In this document: piece by piece, positions 6,195-6,205 of the stretch
How the letters are laid out: each line of letters begins with the position of its first letter
Position numbering within the stretch: position 1 is the stretch's first letter
Assembly (NCBI GenBank): GCA_015522345.1
Contig: WAML01000027.1
Span: 1-6,205 of the forward strand
From: Desulfurococcales archaeon
GTDB lineage: Archaea; Thermoproteota; Thermoprotei_A; Sulfolobales; Desulfurococcaceae
DNA length: 6,205 bases
Reading direction: 5' to 3'
Notes under the pieces: generated by a model
Seen by the model: the letters and a program-made list of their open reading frames with translations, nothing else
What the model was told of the DNA's origin: nothing
Database searches by the model: none
Translations under genes and position numbers: made by a program

Positions 6195-6205
6195 AATAGA
6201 TATAC

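Overview
The window looks like chromosome from an AT-rich, probably hyperthermophilic crenarchaeon (Thermoproteota, perhaps Desulfurococcales-like). Supporting signs are AGA/AGG arginine and ATA isoleucine codons, TTG and GTG starts, compact intergenic gaps with TATA/BRE promoters instead of -35/-10 boxes, and an archaeal-type aspartate/asparagine class II synthetase-fold enzyme. The genus is inference. No RNA gene, mobile element or CRISPR array is visible.

Left part, minus strand (91-2433): a probable two-gene operon. The first gene is an uncharacterised beta-rich, propeller-like protein (1282-2433). The second, 36 bp downstream behind a strong Shine-Dalgarno motif, is a CPA2-type cation/proton antiporter (91-1245).

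Middle, plus strand (2525-4607): a divergent promoter region (2434-2524) drives a 652-residue protein with a propeller-like front half and Ig-like sandwich domains behind. A short gap then leads to a 37-residue single-helix membrane protein (4494-4607). Opposing it, tail to tail and overlapping its end, is a gene too short for usual ORF cut-offs (4570-4731, minus) that encodes an almost perfect heptad-repeat coiled coil.

Right part, plus strand (about 4854-6194): a class II aspartyl/asparaginyl-tRNA synthetase-fold protein whose catalytic core most resembles the archaeal asparagine synthetase (AS-AR) type. An archaeal promoter lies at 4818-4833. The reading frame is open from 4806 and encodes a recognisable N-terminal OB-fold, yet has no ATG, GTG or TTG codon until 5139, deep inside the protein. 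A plausible SD-ATG start at 4871 is one nucleotide out of frame and sits in the loop of an 8-bp hairpin. This start problem is the most unusual thing in the window: a non-canonical start, recoding, an RNA-processing event or a one-base sequence error could each explain it.

Functional links between the blocks are weak. The two divergently transcribed propeller-like proteins may be partners, and the antiporter is probably co-transcribed with one of them. The synthetase-like gene appears to be an independent unit.
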